A stretch of DNA of 64,000 nt from Isoetes taiwanensis (GCA_021234155.1 JAJEKV010000004.1:13482716-13546715); one strand, 5' to 3'. Numbered from the stretch's first letter, positions 1-14,799 are shown. Program-made: numbers and translations. The notes: generated from the sequence alone by a model not told the origin.

Positions 1-2880
1 TGCAAGTTCCGACTACCTGAAAAGATGAGAGAAACATAGCTTGCTGTTGTACCTATAGCAGATCCCTTTGTTCTTTAGCTTTGCTGAATTATATTACCTT
101 TTCTCACACAGACCGTTGCTAGGCCCTGCTCAAAAAGCTGGCTGGCCTTTTTTTACGCTGCTTGTAGGAAGTCCGGACCGCGTAATTCTAGTTCCTGCAA
201 GTAGCAAGGGAAAAAGCGGATGAAATATGAAAACATTTGCCACGAATGTTATCAAGAACATTGAAAATAGACACGTTCCTGTCACAACTGATAATCCATC
301 AGCTCAGCAGGAATCCAAGCAGGCCTGATGTAGCAGAAAGAGTGCCTCGGTCCCACATCTAAGGGTACATATGCTGTCTTCATTATAAGGGCTTTCAAAA
401 AAGTACGCATGCTGTCTTCATGATCATGCTCAGGAGGTATGAAATAGTGTGTTATGATTCCCTACTGACGATCACATTGCTTCTCAAGTTCTCAGAACTT
501 GAGCCCATAAAAACCCACCTACATGCCCACCTACATGCTCTTGAAGGATTGATTGCCCATAAAAAACCCATCTACATGCATGCAATCTTTGCCAGGAAGG
601 TATTCATCACCAAGTACAGCCAAGACAATATCAAAAACATATTACACAAGGGAGTGTCGGTACAGATTGGCATACTCCCAACCTCCACTTTGGCAGTCAC
701 TACTGTTCCTTAACTTAGACCTTCTCTAGTTTCTGTCACATTGAATGACTTACTTGAAGCATTATCAACAGCAAACAATGTACTACTTGACTGAAGAAGA
801 TCGAGCTGATATGTTTCTCCAAGCAGCCACTTTAGTATTTCCAACTTGTCTACCGAAAGTGATAAAGTTGCTAAAATGTTGAAACACTGAACTAAATGAC
901 AGATATAATTAGAGTATCATCAACCACATGTAGCATCTCAAAATTCCAAAGGATGTACCTGCTCTATCTGAATAAATACAATATTGGATGACACCTCTCC
1001 TTGAACCTGTGAGTTCATGAGATTATCAATTCTTATGGATTCCGTATATTAAAAGCATATATTTATGTGAGAGTCCTTTAAACCTTCCTTAGCATGGGTG
1101 ATCATTGATTCATAGTTCCTGCATACTAACTCGACGAATATTCTTGACAATTAGAAACAACATCTTTATAGGGCCAAAGATGGAAGTCTGATCGTTGATT
1201 TCATCTGCTGCTTTTTCACATAATCTGCATAAAATACCACGCTATAACAGGCTTTTCTGTGGTAATACTTGTCCTCTTTTGCAGGCATTTGAATTTCCAT
1301 CTCTCAATGCAAACCCATAGAAGCTTAACTTTCAGCCTAAACTCCAAGGAGTCCCAAAGCAATCAAAAGTAGAACCTTAACTTACAGTCTGAACTCCAAG
1401 GAGGCCCACAACTTTGGATAGAATATGAAATTAATGACATAGATGATGTCTCTATCGAATGCATTTACAGTAAATGAGGGAAAAAGATTAGTGTAGACAT
1501 GTTTCCATAGTGATGGAGTCTTTGCAAATTAGGTACGATAGGCTTGCTTTGTGACTTCCTCTTTGGCAAAAATGTTTCAACGTTGATGATCTTAGAAATG
1601 GAATTGAATGGAAATAGAACCTTGTGCAAATCTGACAACTTGAGAACCTAAGAAATTACATGCAGCGAATCCAAAAGAAATTACATTTCTTACCTTGCTT
1701 AATGCATGTGCCAATGGTTCATCCTCACCCCTGGATCTCTAGAAGTGATTCTCAAACTCTACAAACTCAGTACATGATATCACCGTTGGATGCAAAATAT
1801 CCATTCCGGCAGCTTGCTGGACTCTTTGAAAGTAAAAATATCTCACAAAATAAAAACATAAATTGAAGCATGCATCTCGGTACCGGAATTGCAGACTGAA
1901 AGCAGATCGACCAAACATCTATCAAAATCCAAAGTCTAATGACCTGATCACCATCTGTATACCTACGTTCAAACAAAAGCCAGCCATGGTTCAAAAGCTC
2001 CTATATCTCAACTAAAAAGAGACCTTACCCAGCCTAGCCACAGCTTCAGAAGATGCATGCCAGGAGCATAAGAGATGCATACTGGCTATTGTAAGTGTAG
2101 AAGAGCAGTCATCGATGCCACGGCGATGCATGCAGGTTCCGTTGTCGCATGCCCTCATAGTGGAAATCAGGAAGAAAAAATCATAGCGCAAACTTCTGCG
2201 ATTTTTGGAAATCCATAAGTTTTTCCGGCTATCAGAATCCTCAAAATCATATGAAATTAATTAAAAATAAATTCCAAAAATGTTTTCAGCCAAACCTGAA
2301 AATCCCAAATTAACAAGATTGATTTAAGAAATTTAGGGCTATAAAACGTCCCCATACATGCATATTTTATTTAAGATCCTAAAATCAGAATTGGAATATA
2401 AGATCGAACCTGATTAGGAGCATCGTAAGCATCAGAGTTTTATGTTGATTCTAATTCATGTCCGAAACATGGCAAGCAAAATAATGGCTTGAATCCAGGC
2501 ATGGCTCCATGTAAGGTGGGGTGCCCAGTGTTGGCTCACTTTGTTGCATTCAATCCAGAAACTTGACCTCCTCTTTTAAGCTGCCAATAAAAAAGATATC
2601 ACCATGTGCCCCAAATCCAGACCTTTCTAGCAATATAATTCATGCAAGTGGTGAGAGTAGTACCCTGTTATAGTTGGGGGGGTCAGGGCCCCCAATTGGT
2701 GATACACGAGTTGGACCACTTAGTTAGTGCTGCCTAGGAGTCCAAGATGGTGCACATATAAACTCAGATTGGAGATAATGAGAACAATACTTTAGCTTAC
2801 CTCAAACAATGATTTGGCCTTGGTTACAATTCATTGTTTGCCACACAAGGATGCATGCATCAGCTCCAAACCTGCTGAAA
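1..2880. other. No recognisable gene
   Basis: AT-rich sequence with only short open frames, none resembling a known protein and none with convincing splice-site context. CATGCA-type motifs recur (for example near 2040-2130). A short G/C inverted pair lies near 2676-2694. I see nothing I would annotate. Confidence 0.6.
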
Positions 2881-2890
2881 TCTGTTAAAG

Positions 2891-2966
2891 GGGACTGAAG
2901 GAATTGAACCTTCATGACATTTTCATGTCATTTCCATTGCCCCCCTGCAGCAAGCCATGCACACTA
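2891..2966 (-). other. Possible tRNA-derived (Pol III box) fragment
   Basis: On the minus strand there is a B-box-like GGTTCAATTCC (2900-2910) inside a five-pair stem (gaagg/ccttc), which has the shape of a tRNA T-arm. An A-box-like TAGTGTGCATGG lies 44 nt upstream (2955-2966). The 5' half of the acceptor stem and a convincing anticodon arm are missing, so it is not an intact tRNA. It could be a decayed tRNA, a SINE head or chance. Confidence 0.2.
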
Positions 2967-3527
2967 TTAGTATGGGAGAGCAAGGATTCAGGGACACTTG
3001 TTTATAAGTTGTCTCCACAATCCTGCTCTCCAAATAAATTAGGTTGCAGAATGAAATAAGGTAAAGGCGCTTACCTTTGGAAAATGCAAAGCAGCAGCAA
3101 AGAGTGTTCACTCCTTGTATCCATAAATCTGTGGGTCAATAGAAGTCTTGGTTATTCAAACATGTAAATAAACTGAAGGCCTTAGTAAAGAGCTACTTAC
3201 ATTTCCCAAAAGCAAAGTTTGCAACTTGCTAAATTGCTGGTTGTTGTTACAGAGATCAGTCCCACATTGAGGCATGTTGCACATACAACAAAATTTTCAT
3301 TAACCAAGTAAATGTACAAAAATCAATGCATATTTATGCATTGTAGTTAGTGGCATTACTGGCCCGCATATACAAAAATCAATGCCTTTATGCATTGTAG
3401 TTAGTAGAAATAAAACTATGGACACAAAATTTTGCAACAACATTGTGGCTACTTGCTCATGCTAGTGCCATTGTAGAACACATTCAATGGCCTGCTCCTC
3501 CTTATCCCAAGTTCCTCTTCCAAGTTC

Positions 3528-3596
3528 CCAAGTTCCCATGACCTATTGGTCTCCGTGGACGTTAAAAAAACTATTCTATTCTATTCTATTCTATTC
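3528..3596 (+). repeat. LINE 3' tail with (ATTCT)n
   Basis: The segment TTGGTCTCCGTGGACG followed by TTAAAAAAA and five ATTCT units matches, in the opposite orientation, the 3' end of the LINE whose tail lies at 14,800-14,960. This is a very short, 5'-truncated LINE 3' end. It abuts the downstream end of the transposase relic. Confidence 0.55.
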
Positions 3597-5698
3597 TTCC
3601 TCACTATCATCCACTTGCCCTTCCAAAGTGCAAGCAACATTCTCCATATCCATATGATGATCTTGACTATCTATAAAGCCTTCACTTGAAGGCTGAATAG
3701 AGCACCTTTGATCATCCCAAGAGAGCTCAACATTGCCCTCTTCACAAGGATCATCCTCAAAGTGCTCTTGCACTTCAACAAACCTGTCCTCTTCAACCAT
3801 GCACTGGTCATCCGTATAATCAATTGGGATAAAGCCTTTGCGCCTCAAAAGCTTAATTCTAGTCTTTGCCCTTGCCTCTCTAACAGTTTAGCCCTTGCTT
3901 CAGCCTTACTAGCTAATATTTGTTGCCTCTTCTTTTGTTCAAGACTCTCTTTACTCATTCTTTCTGCTTCTTCAGCCCTTCTCTTATGCTCTAACTTGGC
4001 AGCAAGAACATCATCACTAGTCACAATGCTGCAGGGTTAATCCCAATGCCTTAGAATTCTTCCTCCTAATGGGCAATTTCAATGCTGGAACATGTGCAAT
4101 AGATTGTTCCATTTGAATTGCAGCTTGCTCTACATCAAGAGGATCTTGATACCCATTCGGATTGCAGCTAGCAATTGGAATAGGGATGCTAGATGGCAGG
4201 ATTTCAGATGGAATGTTACTTAGGATAGGCATGTTATCAACTGCCTCCTCTTCAACTATTTCCTCTTCATCATCCCCAGACTCATGCACATCATTAGAGC
4301 CAGCATTAGCCATCCTATCAGCAATCTTTGTTGGCCTAACTTTCATGAAACTGAATGGCCAGATCCCTGTCTTCTCAAAACCAGCCTTGATATTATCAGC
4401 TGTAATGGAAAGGGATAAGGTTTTTGAGACCATACCAGCCATATCAGCCCTGTTGGGATCTTTTGGAACCTCTTGGTCCATGTACTCCATCCTTATCCTT
4501 CTAAATTGTTCTGTAACAACATATTAACATATGTTAGCAACCATAATTCAATCAAAGCAAGCACAAAAGGCAGCAAGCAAACACTCTATGTCATACTCTT
4601 AAATGGACCAAAACAAGACATGTCCAATGGTTGAAGTGCATGGCTAGTATGGGGAGGTAGCTGTAGAATATGTAGGCCAATTTCTCTTGCATGTTCAATA
4701 ACATTCAAGTTGACATGTGAACCATGTCCATCACAGATAAGAAGGTGTGGTCTGGTCTGGCTAACCCCACCCGGTACCTTGTATTTGAAGTGATAAATCC
4801 ACTTGGCAAAGAGTGCATCAGTTACCCATGCACTTTTCTGAAATGACATGGCTACACCTGGCTCATAGCCAGCAAGGAAGTCCCAATCTTTCATAGTTTT
4901 ACCCTTAAAAACATAGATACAAGGTATCTTACCACCAGAAGCATTTATGCATTATTTGTTGGGACATTTTGAAATACTTCTTGCTGCCCTCTTCTGGCAA
5001 GAATTGTCACACCTTTTTTTTCTCCAGCCATGATGCCAGTTTCATCACAATTCCAGATTATATCAGGGGTCAGTTGTAGCTCTTCAATAAGGTTTCTTAA
5101 GTTGGTATAGAAGGCAAGCAAGTTATCTGTATTTAATGCCTTTACTCTTTGGGTGTCAATAGTCTCAGGACTCCTCAAAGCTACACTAAGATGCCTCCTT
5201 TTGAAGCCCCTCCACCATGATCTTACAGGTATACCATCCTTCCAAAGGGTGATCCGACCTGCAGCAAGTTCACTTGCCTTCTTGCAAAGGCCATCAATGG
5301 TTACTCCTCTTCCCTCATTTGCTCGGGAATGGATCCAAGCCACAAGCTCCTCTCCTCTTCTAATTAAGGCATTTAGGCCTAGGTCCAAGTTTATATCTTC
5401 TTCTTCCATAAAGCCAGTTCCTCAAAGTGCTAGCAAGAATACCAAAGTGTCCAGCAGCACCTCTGATGCTCATGCTGCCATCATCAAATGCATCTTGTGC
5501 ATTCTCCATTTGTTCCATTGTCCACTGCCCCCTCTTTTGGCATCTTATTCTCTTATTGCCAACAAGATTGGGATTATGTGCACCATCCACCTCAAGTTCC
5601 AGCAGCACAGGTTCATCGGTTGTCCTCTTCTTCTTAGTCTTTAGAGGAGGAGCAGGCTCCTCAACCCTGCCTACAATTCGTCCTCTCCTTAATTCCAT
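3591..5698 (-). pseudogene. pogo/jerky (Tc1-mariner superfamily) transposase relic
   Basis: The protein is a cut-and-paste transposase with a psq-like N-terminal helix-turn-helix (SIRGAAGHFGILASTLRNWL), a CENP-B-type second DNA-binding region, and a DDE catalytic core. The core keeps two catalytic aspartates in WNCDETGI (about 5,050) and LLICDGHGSHV (about 4,740), plus the downstream PHTSHALQPLD motif. The initiator is taken as the ATG at 5,698. A GT-AG intron at 4,511-4,596 restores continuity between the core and the C-terminal region. The C-terminus is a basic, coiled-coil-like stretch (about 3,850-4,020) and an acidic tail. Frame changes near 5,370, 4,950, 4,025 and 3,860 break the gene; the one near 4,950 looks like a small deletion ahead of the ASGGKIPC block. 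It cannot make a full transposase as it stands. Terminal inverted repeats were not found. The family call is secure; exact ends are not. Confidence 0.85.
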
Positions 5699-5808
5699 GA
5701 ACAAGCAGATAATGCAATGCCTAGAATGCAATAACAAACAAGAAATAGCAAGAACAGACAAGGAAGAGCAAGGACCAACCCTTCCAAAAATCAATTAAAT
5801 AGAATAGC

Positions 5809-6261
5809 TTAGTGTGTGAGAAGGGAACGTATCTGGATCTTTAGGCTTAATACGAGTTCAAATCTCCCTCTAAAATATCGCATGCAAACCTGAAACACAT
5901 ATCTCACGGTTGGAGATGTCTCCAACTCGGTGATCTGAAGCATGTGAGGGCCAGATTGATTCTGATCATGAACTGCATGCAATATTTGAGGCGCCAAACG
6001 GTAGAAATAAGGAGCCAAAGGATTTTCTGGCTCGAAATCTCCAGCATGCAGGGAGCCATCAAGGAGCCGCATGCAATTAAGGAAGGGATTAGGGCGCGCC
6101 ATCTTAAAGCTGTAGAAAAGCAATGCACATACCTGCATGAGCCTACGATCTTTTGTGGTGAACCATCGGCCAAAAATAGGGCTCCAACTCGAGTTCTGCT
6201 TGAACCCTAAAAGAGACCACAGTGGTCCATAAAGGTGCGCCAAAACCGGCCCGTGCACCAA
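5809..6261 (-). other. Unrecognised 150-codon open frame
   Basis: An uninterrupted frame of 150 codons sits upstream of the transposase relic on the same strand. I recognise no domain. The stretch is slightly richer in G+C than its surroundings and has CATGCA-type motifs. It may be the 5' flank or untranslated region of the transposon, or simply chance. No function is proposed. Confidence 0.2.
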
Positions 6262-6829
6262 TACTCGGCACCCCCCCTTATAAGTTTAGCTCCAGAGCTG
6301 CATTTATATTCCCATCTAAAAGTAAAAACAAATATCTAAGTTGAAGCTCAAACCACAAAGCACAGATCTTCCTGACCATTTTCGAAATTACCTTTGTGCC
6401 TTAGATGGCTGCCATAGCCAAGAACGCCAAAGCACATAGAAAAATCCTTATATGACATCTATTTGCTCCATGGTTGCAGATCGTTGCATTGTAGACACGG
6501 AAAAAACAGATAACCAAAGTACAAGAACACAAAATCGGCTAATACCTGATATAGACATCTACCTTTTTTTTGCATCAGAAAGTGCTAGATAAGAATTTCA
6601 TGTCCAGTTTCAGCCATGAAAAACTTCCAAACTGGCACTTAACCTCCAAACGGTTGCATTGGTCATGCCTGGCAATTTTAGCCATGCCAAATCCGCTGTT
6701 TAGGGTTGTCCACAATCTCCCAAACAAGTAGGCGCCATAGCCATTTGCCCTATCTGCATATGCTCGTAAAAGAAGAATAGATTTGACTCACCAAGGCCTT
6801 AGACCAAAACAAATTTTTAACCTTTACTC

Positions 6830-6895
6830 TTCTATTCTATTCTATTCTATTCTATTCTATTCTATTCTATTCTATACTATTCGATTCTATTCTTG
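6830..6895. repeat. (ATTCT)n microsatellite
   Basis: About twelve ATTCT pentamers with a few substitutions at the right end (ATACT, CGATTCT). No LINE tail motif lies next to it, unlike the arrays near 3,570 and 14,850, so this one may have expanded in place. Confidence 0.9.
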
Positions 6896-7663
6896 CTATT
6901 TTCTATTAACCATTTAGGCCAATATTTCAGATTAATATTTTCCATGATGATATTGTCATGTACATGGTCACCATTAAGTGCATGCCAATAATCAATTCAA
7001 TGCCATGTTGAATTTGTTATAGTGTGTATGGAGATTAGATAACATTGTGATATTTAAAAATTCGTTTTTTCCTATCTTTATAGCGTCACGTTCAAGTTTT
7101 ATTTCCAACCATTGATCTGGGGGATATTCTCGGTATTGTGCCAGATCAATGGCCCTTAGAATTTTGAGAGAAAAATACATGCCAATGTCAATGGTGTAAA
7201 CCGAACACATGGTTGAAGCAAAAATAAAAGAGAAGCAAAATAGAAAACAACCAATGGTGCTAATGAATTTTGCTGCACCCAATCCTTCCATAGTATACAT
7301 CAACATAGCCTTCTGCCATAGCGCCTTCCCTTTTCAAAGCTGCCATAGCCTAGGTCGAACACACTAGCCCCCAGAATCCCCTCTGCATTATTACGACACA
7401 ATGGCCTCACCACAGCCGCACGATCATCAAGAAATCTGTTGGTCTTCCGGATCTGTGAAAAGAACGAAAACCTACAGGGAATTTGTGTTCCTAAGGTCTG
7501 GATCGAACTCATGCTTGAAAAACCATGGCTTCTTAAAGCAACAACTTAAACAGTATCGTTCCACAAGAAAAATAGACAGTACGTTCAATGGCCAAGAAAA
7601 GGCCTCCTCTCTCGGAATGGAAATGCTGCGGCTCCCTCGGCTGACCCGACCCATAAACAAAAA

Positions 7664-7745
7664 GAAACCAAAGGGTGGAGGATTCGAACCTCGAGGGCCT
7701 GGACGGCCTCACCGTAACCCATATCGACCGCCCTATTTAGAGCCT
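7664..7745 (-). other. B-box-like tRNA/SINE fragment
   Basis: The minus strand carries an exact B-box, GGTTCGAATCC (about 7,682-7,692), in a T-arm-like context followed by an acceptor-like CACCC. The upstream part does not fold into a convincing D-arm and anticodon arm. Probably tRNA-derived or a SINE remnant. Confidence 0.2.
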
Positions 7746-8769
7746 CCAAAGCTTCGTATCACGTAAATTAGGAGGATTTTACCTGCGCAAAAACGACTCT
7801 TGGCACAAAATCTCTGCTGAAACCTGCATAGCTCTGCCTCTTTCCACGCCTTAACGTCTTTCATTTCTTTGCCATGCTCAAACTTGAGAGCTCCATGCCG
7901 CAATCGATATGATAGAAACGCAAGTCCGCTTCTAACCTGCAAATCCGGCATGTTCACAGCCACCTTGTACGCTCCTATCCGCTGCCCAGCGCCCTTCACA
8001 TGCTTTCTAAATTGGAACCTACGACACTAATTCCTAGAAAAAGGGGAGTTCAAAAGCACCCAAAATAGCAAAAAACACTCAAGCTCCTCCCACATGGCAA
8101 ATTATACCGTTTTTTATACAATACCATACGAAAATCATAGTCCTAACCACTGCCTGAAAACCCTCCCCCAACCCAAAACGAAATTAGCATACTATATCAC
8201 TATTGTGAAAGTGCTATTATAGAAGCGATGTTCTTCCTAATCAATGTGTGTAAGCTACTCGTGACATGAGATGCATGATGCTTTTGTTTTCTAAAGGTAC
8301 TTCTTTATGCACTTAATATAAATTGGGAATTTTGATCTACTAATCTTTATCAGAAAGAGAAGGTTGTTTTATTATTCGAACATTCAACCCAACTTTCCAA
8401 AAAGAAAAAAAATACAAATTAGAAGTTTTTAGCTTTGAATTAGACAACAAAAAATTGACATTACCTTTGAAAAATGTTATTCTCTTAACATAATTCCTAT
8501 TTTTATCAAGTTATCGCTACTCTTATGCCCTACTCTTATGCCGTGAAACAAACCTTGGCACTATACATTCATCCTCTTTACATGGATATGTCTAGAAATA
8601 GTTGCTGGAGTTGAAAAATCACTTTGAATGTACATAAAAAATGAGGTCCAAGAACTTTGGGCTAATATTTCTTCTTGTTCATTCCACCAAGATGTCTTAA
8701 CAACCACCATGTCATGTACATGGATTAATTACGGGCATCATAAAACTAGCCTCTAAAACCATGTCTAGC

Positions 8770-8925
8770 TTCTTGTTACCTAGCATACGTCACAACATGC
8801 ATGCTCTATGATATGTACATTCTATAGGCATGTCTTCTTCTACCTAGCATACGTCACAACATGCTCTATGATATGTACATTCTATAGGCATGCTCTATGA
8901 TATGTACATTCTATAAGCATGTGCT
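8770..8925. repeat. Tandem minisatellite
   Basis: A block containing CCTAGCATACGTCACAACAT and CTCTATGATATGTACATTCT is repeated two to three times in tandem. The second full copy begins near 8,840, and a shorter third copy of the distal half follows. Copies differ by only a few bases, so the expansion is recent. No coding frame is preserved. Confidence 0.8.
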
Positions 8926-9853
8926 TCAAAACCCATACCATCAGCCTTATTGGTGCCAAACTGATCAATACTGCAAACTACATTACTGCAGAAGATAAAC
9001 TTCTCAATCCCAACATCTTTCTTAGTGGTTGGAGCTTACCAAATTGTATCTACACACTATTTCTATCAATAAATGCTTAGTAGGATGTGTTGGTAAATCT
9101 CTCGTGGCAGACCATTTTACCAAATCCATAAGCTGCGCCATCTTGAGGTTTCTGTTGGGCCTTTTCATTTTTAATATTGAGCCCTACAAATGGCTGTAAA
9201 TCTTAATCTAGCCTAAAGAAAGATCAGGTAAGATTCCTTGAGATTTTAAATCAGAAAAAGACAATCCTGCAACTCTAAAAAGTTTACAGACTAGATTGGT
9301 CTTTTCTGGCCTTGTTCATCCATCAACACGCCCTTTTAAGCTCTAAAATTATACAAATAGGTACACAAGAGGCAAGGAATTGATCTTACCTGAGGTTTGG
9401 TTGATTTGTTTTTTCCATGACGAAGTCCTGCTGTCTTCCGATGGAAATGAATGGGTTTCTTCCGTTCTAGACTCTGAAGACCATGCTGCGGAAGATGGCT
9501 CCTCGGTGCTTCTACTTGGAGGTTGGTCGGAAAGACAAACGCTTAAGTTGCAGCTTAAATAGCATTCAGCAAATGCATGGATACAGCTTGTGCATGCCGA
9601 GCTAATGCTCAATCTCCGACGATTAGCACAGAAAATATGTGGAAGCATAGAATTAGGGCAAACCATAAAACTGCAATCTCCAGAAATGTGGAGACCAATT
9701 CGAGAATAGACTGAGAGATTTGGTCCAAGCAATTGAAGCAGAAGGGCAGAGATGCTGAAATGAGAAATAAAAACAAAAGCAGTAGGTAAGCAGCGTAGAC
9801 CTGGACCATGGACCGGAAAGAAGACTATGGAGTTGGGTGCGTTAGCTCAAACC

Positions 9854-9879
9854 TATAAATCGCTCTGTCGCCTATAAAT
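9854..9879 (+). promoter_or_regulatory. Duplicated TATA box of peroxidase gene
   Basis: Two TATAAAT boxes (9,854-9,860 and 9,873-9,879) lie inside a near-perfect repeat of CCTATAAATCG, 44-69 nt upstream of the peroxidase ATG at 9,923. Spacing suits a plant core promoter with a short 5' untranslated leader. The duplication may give alternative start sites; that is inference. Confidence 0.55.
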
Positions 9880-9922
9880 CGAACCCACATTTCAAAGCGC
9901 TCATTTCACTCAAACATTCCGC

Positions 9923-11336
<1,414 letters not shown>

Positions 11337-11339
11337 TGT

Positions 11340-13080
11340 AATTTTATCAATAGTTTCAATTCAAAAAATTTCATCAAAACCAAATTTAGGTAGTACATCT
11401 TTGGTCTTAATGGTCTCGGGCTCTCCACCTATTATAAAATCTAAATTGGATGGTGATAGTTATATTCTGTTGTTAAATAGTCATAATTGCACAAGGATAT
11501 GTCTAATTTGTTTCCGTAGGGACAAGCATTTTTAAGTCCATTAAAATTCATATGGACCATAAGATGTGCACACGACATCAATATTGCTTTATGAATCCTA
11601 CCCACATACACTTCCATTTTATTTATCTTTTTTCTTGGGGTGAAATGTAGATCGTATATTACATCCAAAGATATATGATATACAGAAGGGGGAAACATGC
11701 TACTATTACATCCCTCATATAAAAGGCGGGTTTAAAAGGAACCAAGAGTTGTCATAGTTTAGGTATGGCATAAAGTCTCCACAATTAGTGTTTTTGTGGT
11801 TTAAGGGTATTTTTGCTAAGGTTAGGACTAGGATTATTGGTCTCTATGGTATTGAAAATTGTACATTTGTGACATGGGGAGGTGCTTTGGTTAGAAATGT
11901 TCATATCATAATTTATCTGTGAGAAAAGTTGAATGATACATCATGCAGAAGGTATGATTGTTGTAGAAAATTACCTGAGTTAATTACCTGAGTTAATTCC
12001 AGAAGGCAAGACAACTGCAGAATACGGATTGAGAAAGACAAGTGGAGGATGATAGATAGGGAAGACGCTTATGCACAATTGACAGGGAAGACCACTTATG
12101 TGATACTGGGGAAATCGGAGATGAAACTCATATGCTGAAAGGGTGTCCCATATACACGGACATAAGAGTAAAATTCAATAAGGTCAGTTGGGAATACCCA
12201 TTCTCGATGTTCATACCCAAGACAACGCGATCGCAGATTTGGCAGATGCCATTGAAGAAATGATAAACAGACACCGGGAGATGCACAAAGAGAAAGGGGC
12301 TCATAATTTGATAACACAAAAAGATGTGCATCAATGGAATCCACAATGTACGACTCAAAGCTGACTGTAACAATGCCCATTCGCATGACATGATTTCGAC
12401 CAAAAGCAATGTGCTAGTATATATAAAATGAATCAAGCTAAACCCACGAGATGGCTACACTATCGTTGATTGTTGTTGCTAGTAACAACCCCTTGGGGTG
12501 GCTCGCCAATGCTATACAAGTCTAATGACCTCAAGGCCACACAGACACAAATGTATTCCATTCTATATTTAAAATCAATAGGGGAAAATAGCATCGATCC
12601 AATAAATGGAGCCAAGCAAAATTTGAAAAGCTCGGTTCTTGTGAGATTGGGCATGAAGAAATTGGCGGTTCCAAAACCATTGGTACTGTCTGTATAAATA
12701 CAATGTGAACAGAGAATTAATATATAGTGATCAATCGATAACAATGAGTTGATTCAAGGTATGTTTCATTGTTTGTGAAATGATCAATGCTGCTTCAGGA
12801 ACACGATCAATGCCAAACGTACAGTAATCTGAGCTACAGTGATTAAATATTATGTTGAATTTGAATTGGGGTAATTTTATCTTTACACTAACATCAGGCC
12901 TAGAAGTGGATATGCTAAGTTTTTTGAAAGATAGAACATGCTATGAAATTATGGTTAATCTTATATGTGTTATTAATGTATCAACAAAGTCTATATGATC
13001 ATTACAATGATGGTTCTTAAGTATACAAAAATGTCTGTTTACCAGGCATTCTGGCATGTCAGTAACGCCTCCGCGTGTCG
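11340..13080. other. No recognisable gene
   Basis: AT-rich spacer downstream of the peroxidase. Several frames of 75-100 codons exist on both strands around 12,100-12,750, but none has a recognisable domain or splice context. No structured repeat was noticed. Confidence 0.5.
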
Positions 13081-13082
13081 CG

Positions 13083-14799
13083 CTGCTTATAGTCGAAAGA
13101 GATACGACAATGACTAAACAAGAAGTCTATTTCCAGGAAAAAAGATGATCTTCTGATTTTCCAGTAATTGGAGGAGACTTAATCTGGTTAACTGCATTAA
13201 GGACAAGGTCCATTTCCACTGTTTTCCTATCGGCTTCTTCCAGTGGATATTAAATCTTATCGTCACACTTATTTTCTTTAGGCAATGAATTTGACTGTAA
13301 GTTTATTTTTTTGTATAGGTTTATTTCGAGAGGACCCATTTGTGATTCTTTGATTTGATAGACCTATCATTTATGAGGTAACCCATCTGGTGGAGAGTAC
13401 TCTGGAAGCAGTAATAACTTCAAACATGGCTTTTAAGTTACCAATAACTCCTTTGCGGGGGGGAAAAAAAAAGATGCTTTAAGTATGTTTGAAGCCTGGA
13501 TTTGAATGCCAAAGTATTTATAGGAAAGCTTTTTAAGTTGTGGAGATGGAAAATTATCTTAATTCTTTGGCAGCAATATGGTCTTATAATATGAGAAATT
13601 GGTTCTAATGGTTCTTCTTTCTTACTTGCGTTTATGCAGGTATACGTGCCACATCATTCTCTAATAAAACATTGGGCTGCAATTCTTAAGAACGAAGCCA
13701 CCCCATCTCAAATGTTCAGTACGTATCTTTTTTGTACGTATGTTAATCCCACCTACATTATGTCAAGTTCATTTGTAATTGATTCCAGATGCTTGTTGCA
13801 GAGAGTGCCATGGCAGAACTTGGAAGATTACTTCTCTATGAAGCTTCACGTGATTGGTTGGTGGGTTTAATCCTTTGGTTATTGATAAGACAACATTGTG
13901 ACAATGCTTCTTTTACTTTATATGGATCTCATAGCATTCTCATGGAAATGCCTGTCTTTGTTTCAGACTACAATTATTGGGGAAATGCAGACACGCGGAT
14001 TAGCAAATGTGGAATTTATTGATCCAAGAGAACATGTCAACATGAATTGGATTTTGAGGGTCAATTATGTTATTCTCTCTGTGTCCTTTTGCTGGTTTAA
14101 AGCTGAAAGGGTATTGAGCCCAGTCATGTTATATTAATATTGGTTTGCACTTGATGTTCTTGTGGCAGGTAGTTCCAATTTTAAGAGCTGGGCTTGTGTT
14201 GTTCCATCAATATTACTGTCAACAAACATATATGGTATAGGTTGATTGTGCAGTTGCTGCTCTAAAGTATCAGCAGTAATCTCTTAGCACTCTTTATTCT
14301 CTGTTTTCAGGATATGCTCAAGATGAAGACACATTGCAACCAACACTTTACCTTAACAAGTATGTGCTGGTAGGGAAAAGAAGTCATCTAAACGTAAATG
14401 TGTAGCTGTGTGTCTTAGACTTTTTCGTGGGTTTGTTTTGTCTGTTATTTAGTTGGTGTTTAGGACTAACATCCCTCTTCCAAATTTGATATTTTCCACT
14501 TGCACGACAATTTTCGCTTCAGAAACTTCTACGAAGAGCTGGATATTATTGCAATGTAAATTTCAAGCAAAAGCTTATTTCTAGAACTATCTGTATATAA
14601 AATGCTTTTGATTTGGCCCAGTATATTTCGATCTTTAAGATCCCACATGCTTTTTTACTCACGTCCAAAAGCTTGATATGCTCAAATTTGATGTGTCTAT
14701 GCATGATGTGCTTAGGGTTTGAGGCCAAAGAATGCCCCACTAGATCCAAAAAAAATCTTAATCAAAGGCAATATTGGTATGTTAGAGGAGGATTTCAAG
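13083..14799 (+). repeat. Duplicated UPP locus, copy A, left part
   Basis: From the TAGTCGAAAGAG block near 13,085 to GGAGGATTTCAAG at 14,799, this segment matches the inverted copy at about 59,335-60,993 with only scattered substitutions and small indels. Homology resumes at 25,559 with GGATTCTCAAAGC, exactly where copy B continues, so the two halves of copy A were separated by an insertion. Confidence 0.92.
13640..14360 (+). pseudogene. Uracil phosphoribosyltransferase relic (copy A)
   Basis: Uracil phosphoribosyltransferase salvages uracil to UMP with PRPP, in plastids in plants. Exon relics follow family order: 13,640-13,718 (VYVPHHSLIKHWAAILKNEA), 13,802-13,860 (AMAELGRLLLYEASRDWL), 13,967-about 14,043 (TTIIGEMQTRG to FIDPRE), 14,169 onward (VVPILRAGLVL) and 14,311-14,360 (DEDTLQPTLYLNK). 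The first two junctions have good GT and AG sites. Exon 4 shifts frame after LRAGLVL, no clean donor is seen after exon 3, and the catalytic C-terminus with the PRPP-binding ATGGT loop is absent, as is the N-terminal transit peptide. It is a decayed partial gene. Copy B has the same exons and the same losses, so decay began before the duplication. Confidence 0.85.

Noticed and set aside
2889-2975. Functional tRNA gene
   Set aside because: Only a T-arm-like stem and Pol III boxes; the acceptor 5' half and anticodon arm do not form.
12096-12744. Cluster of 75-102 codon ORFs
   Set aside because: Overlapping frames on both strands without motifs, initiation context or splice sites; consistent with chance.
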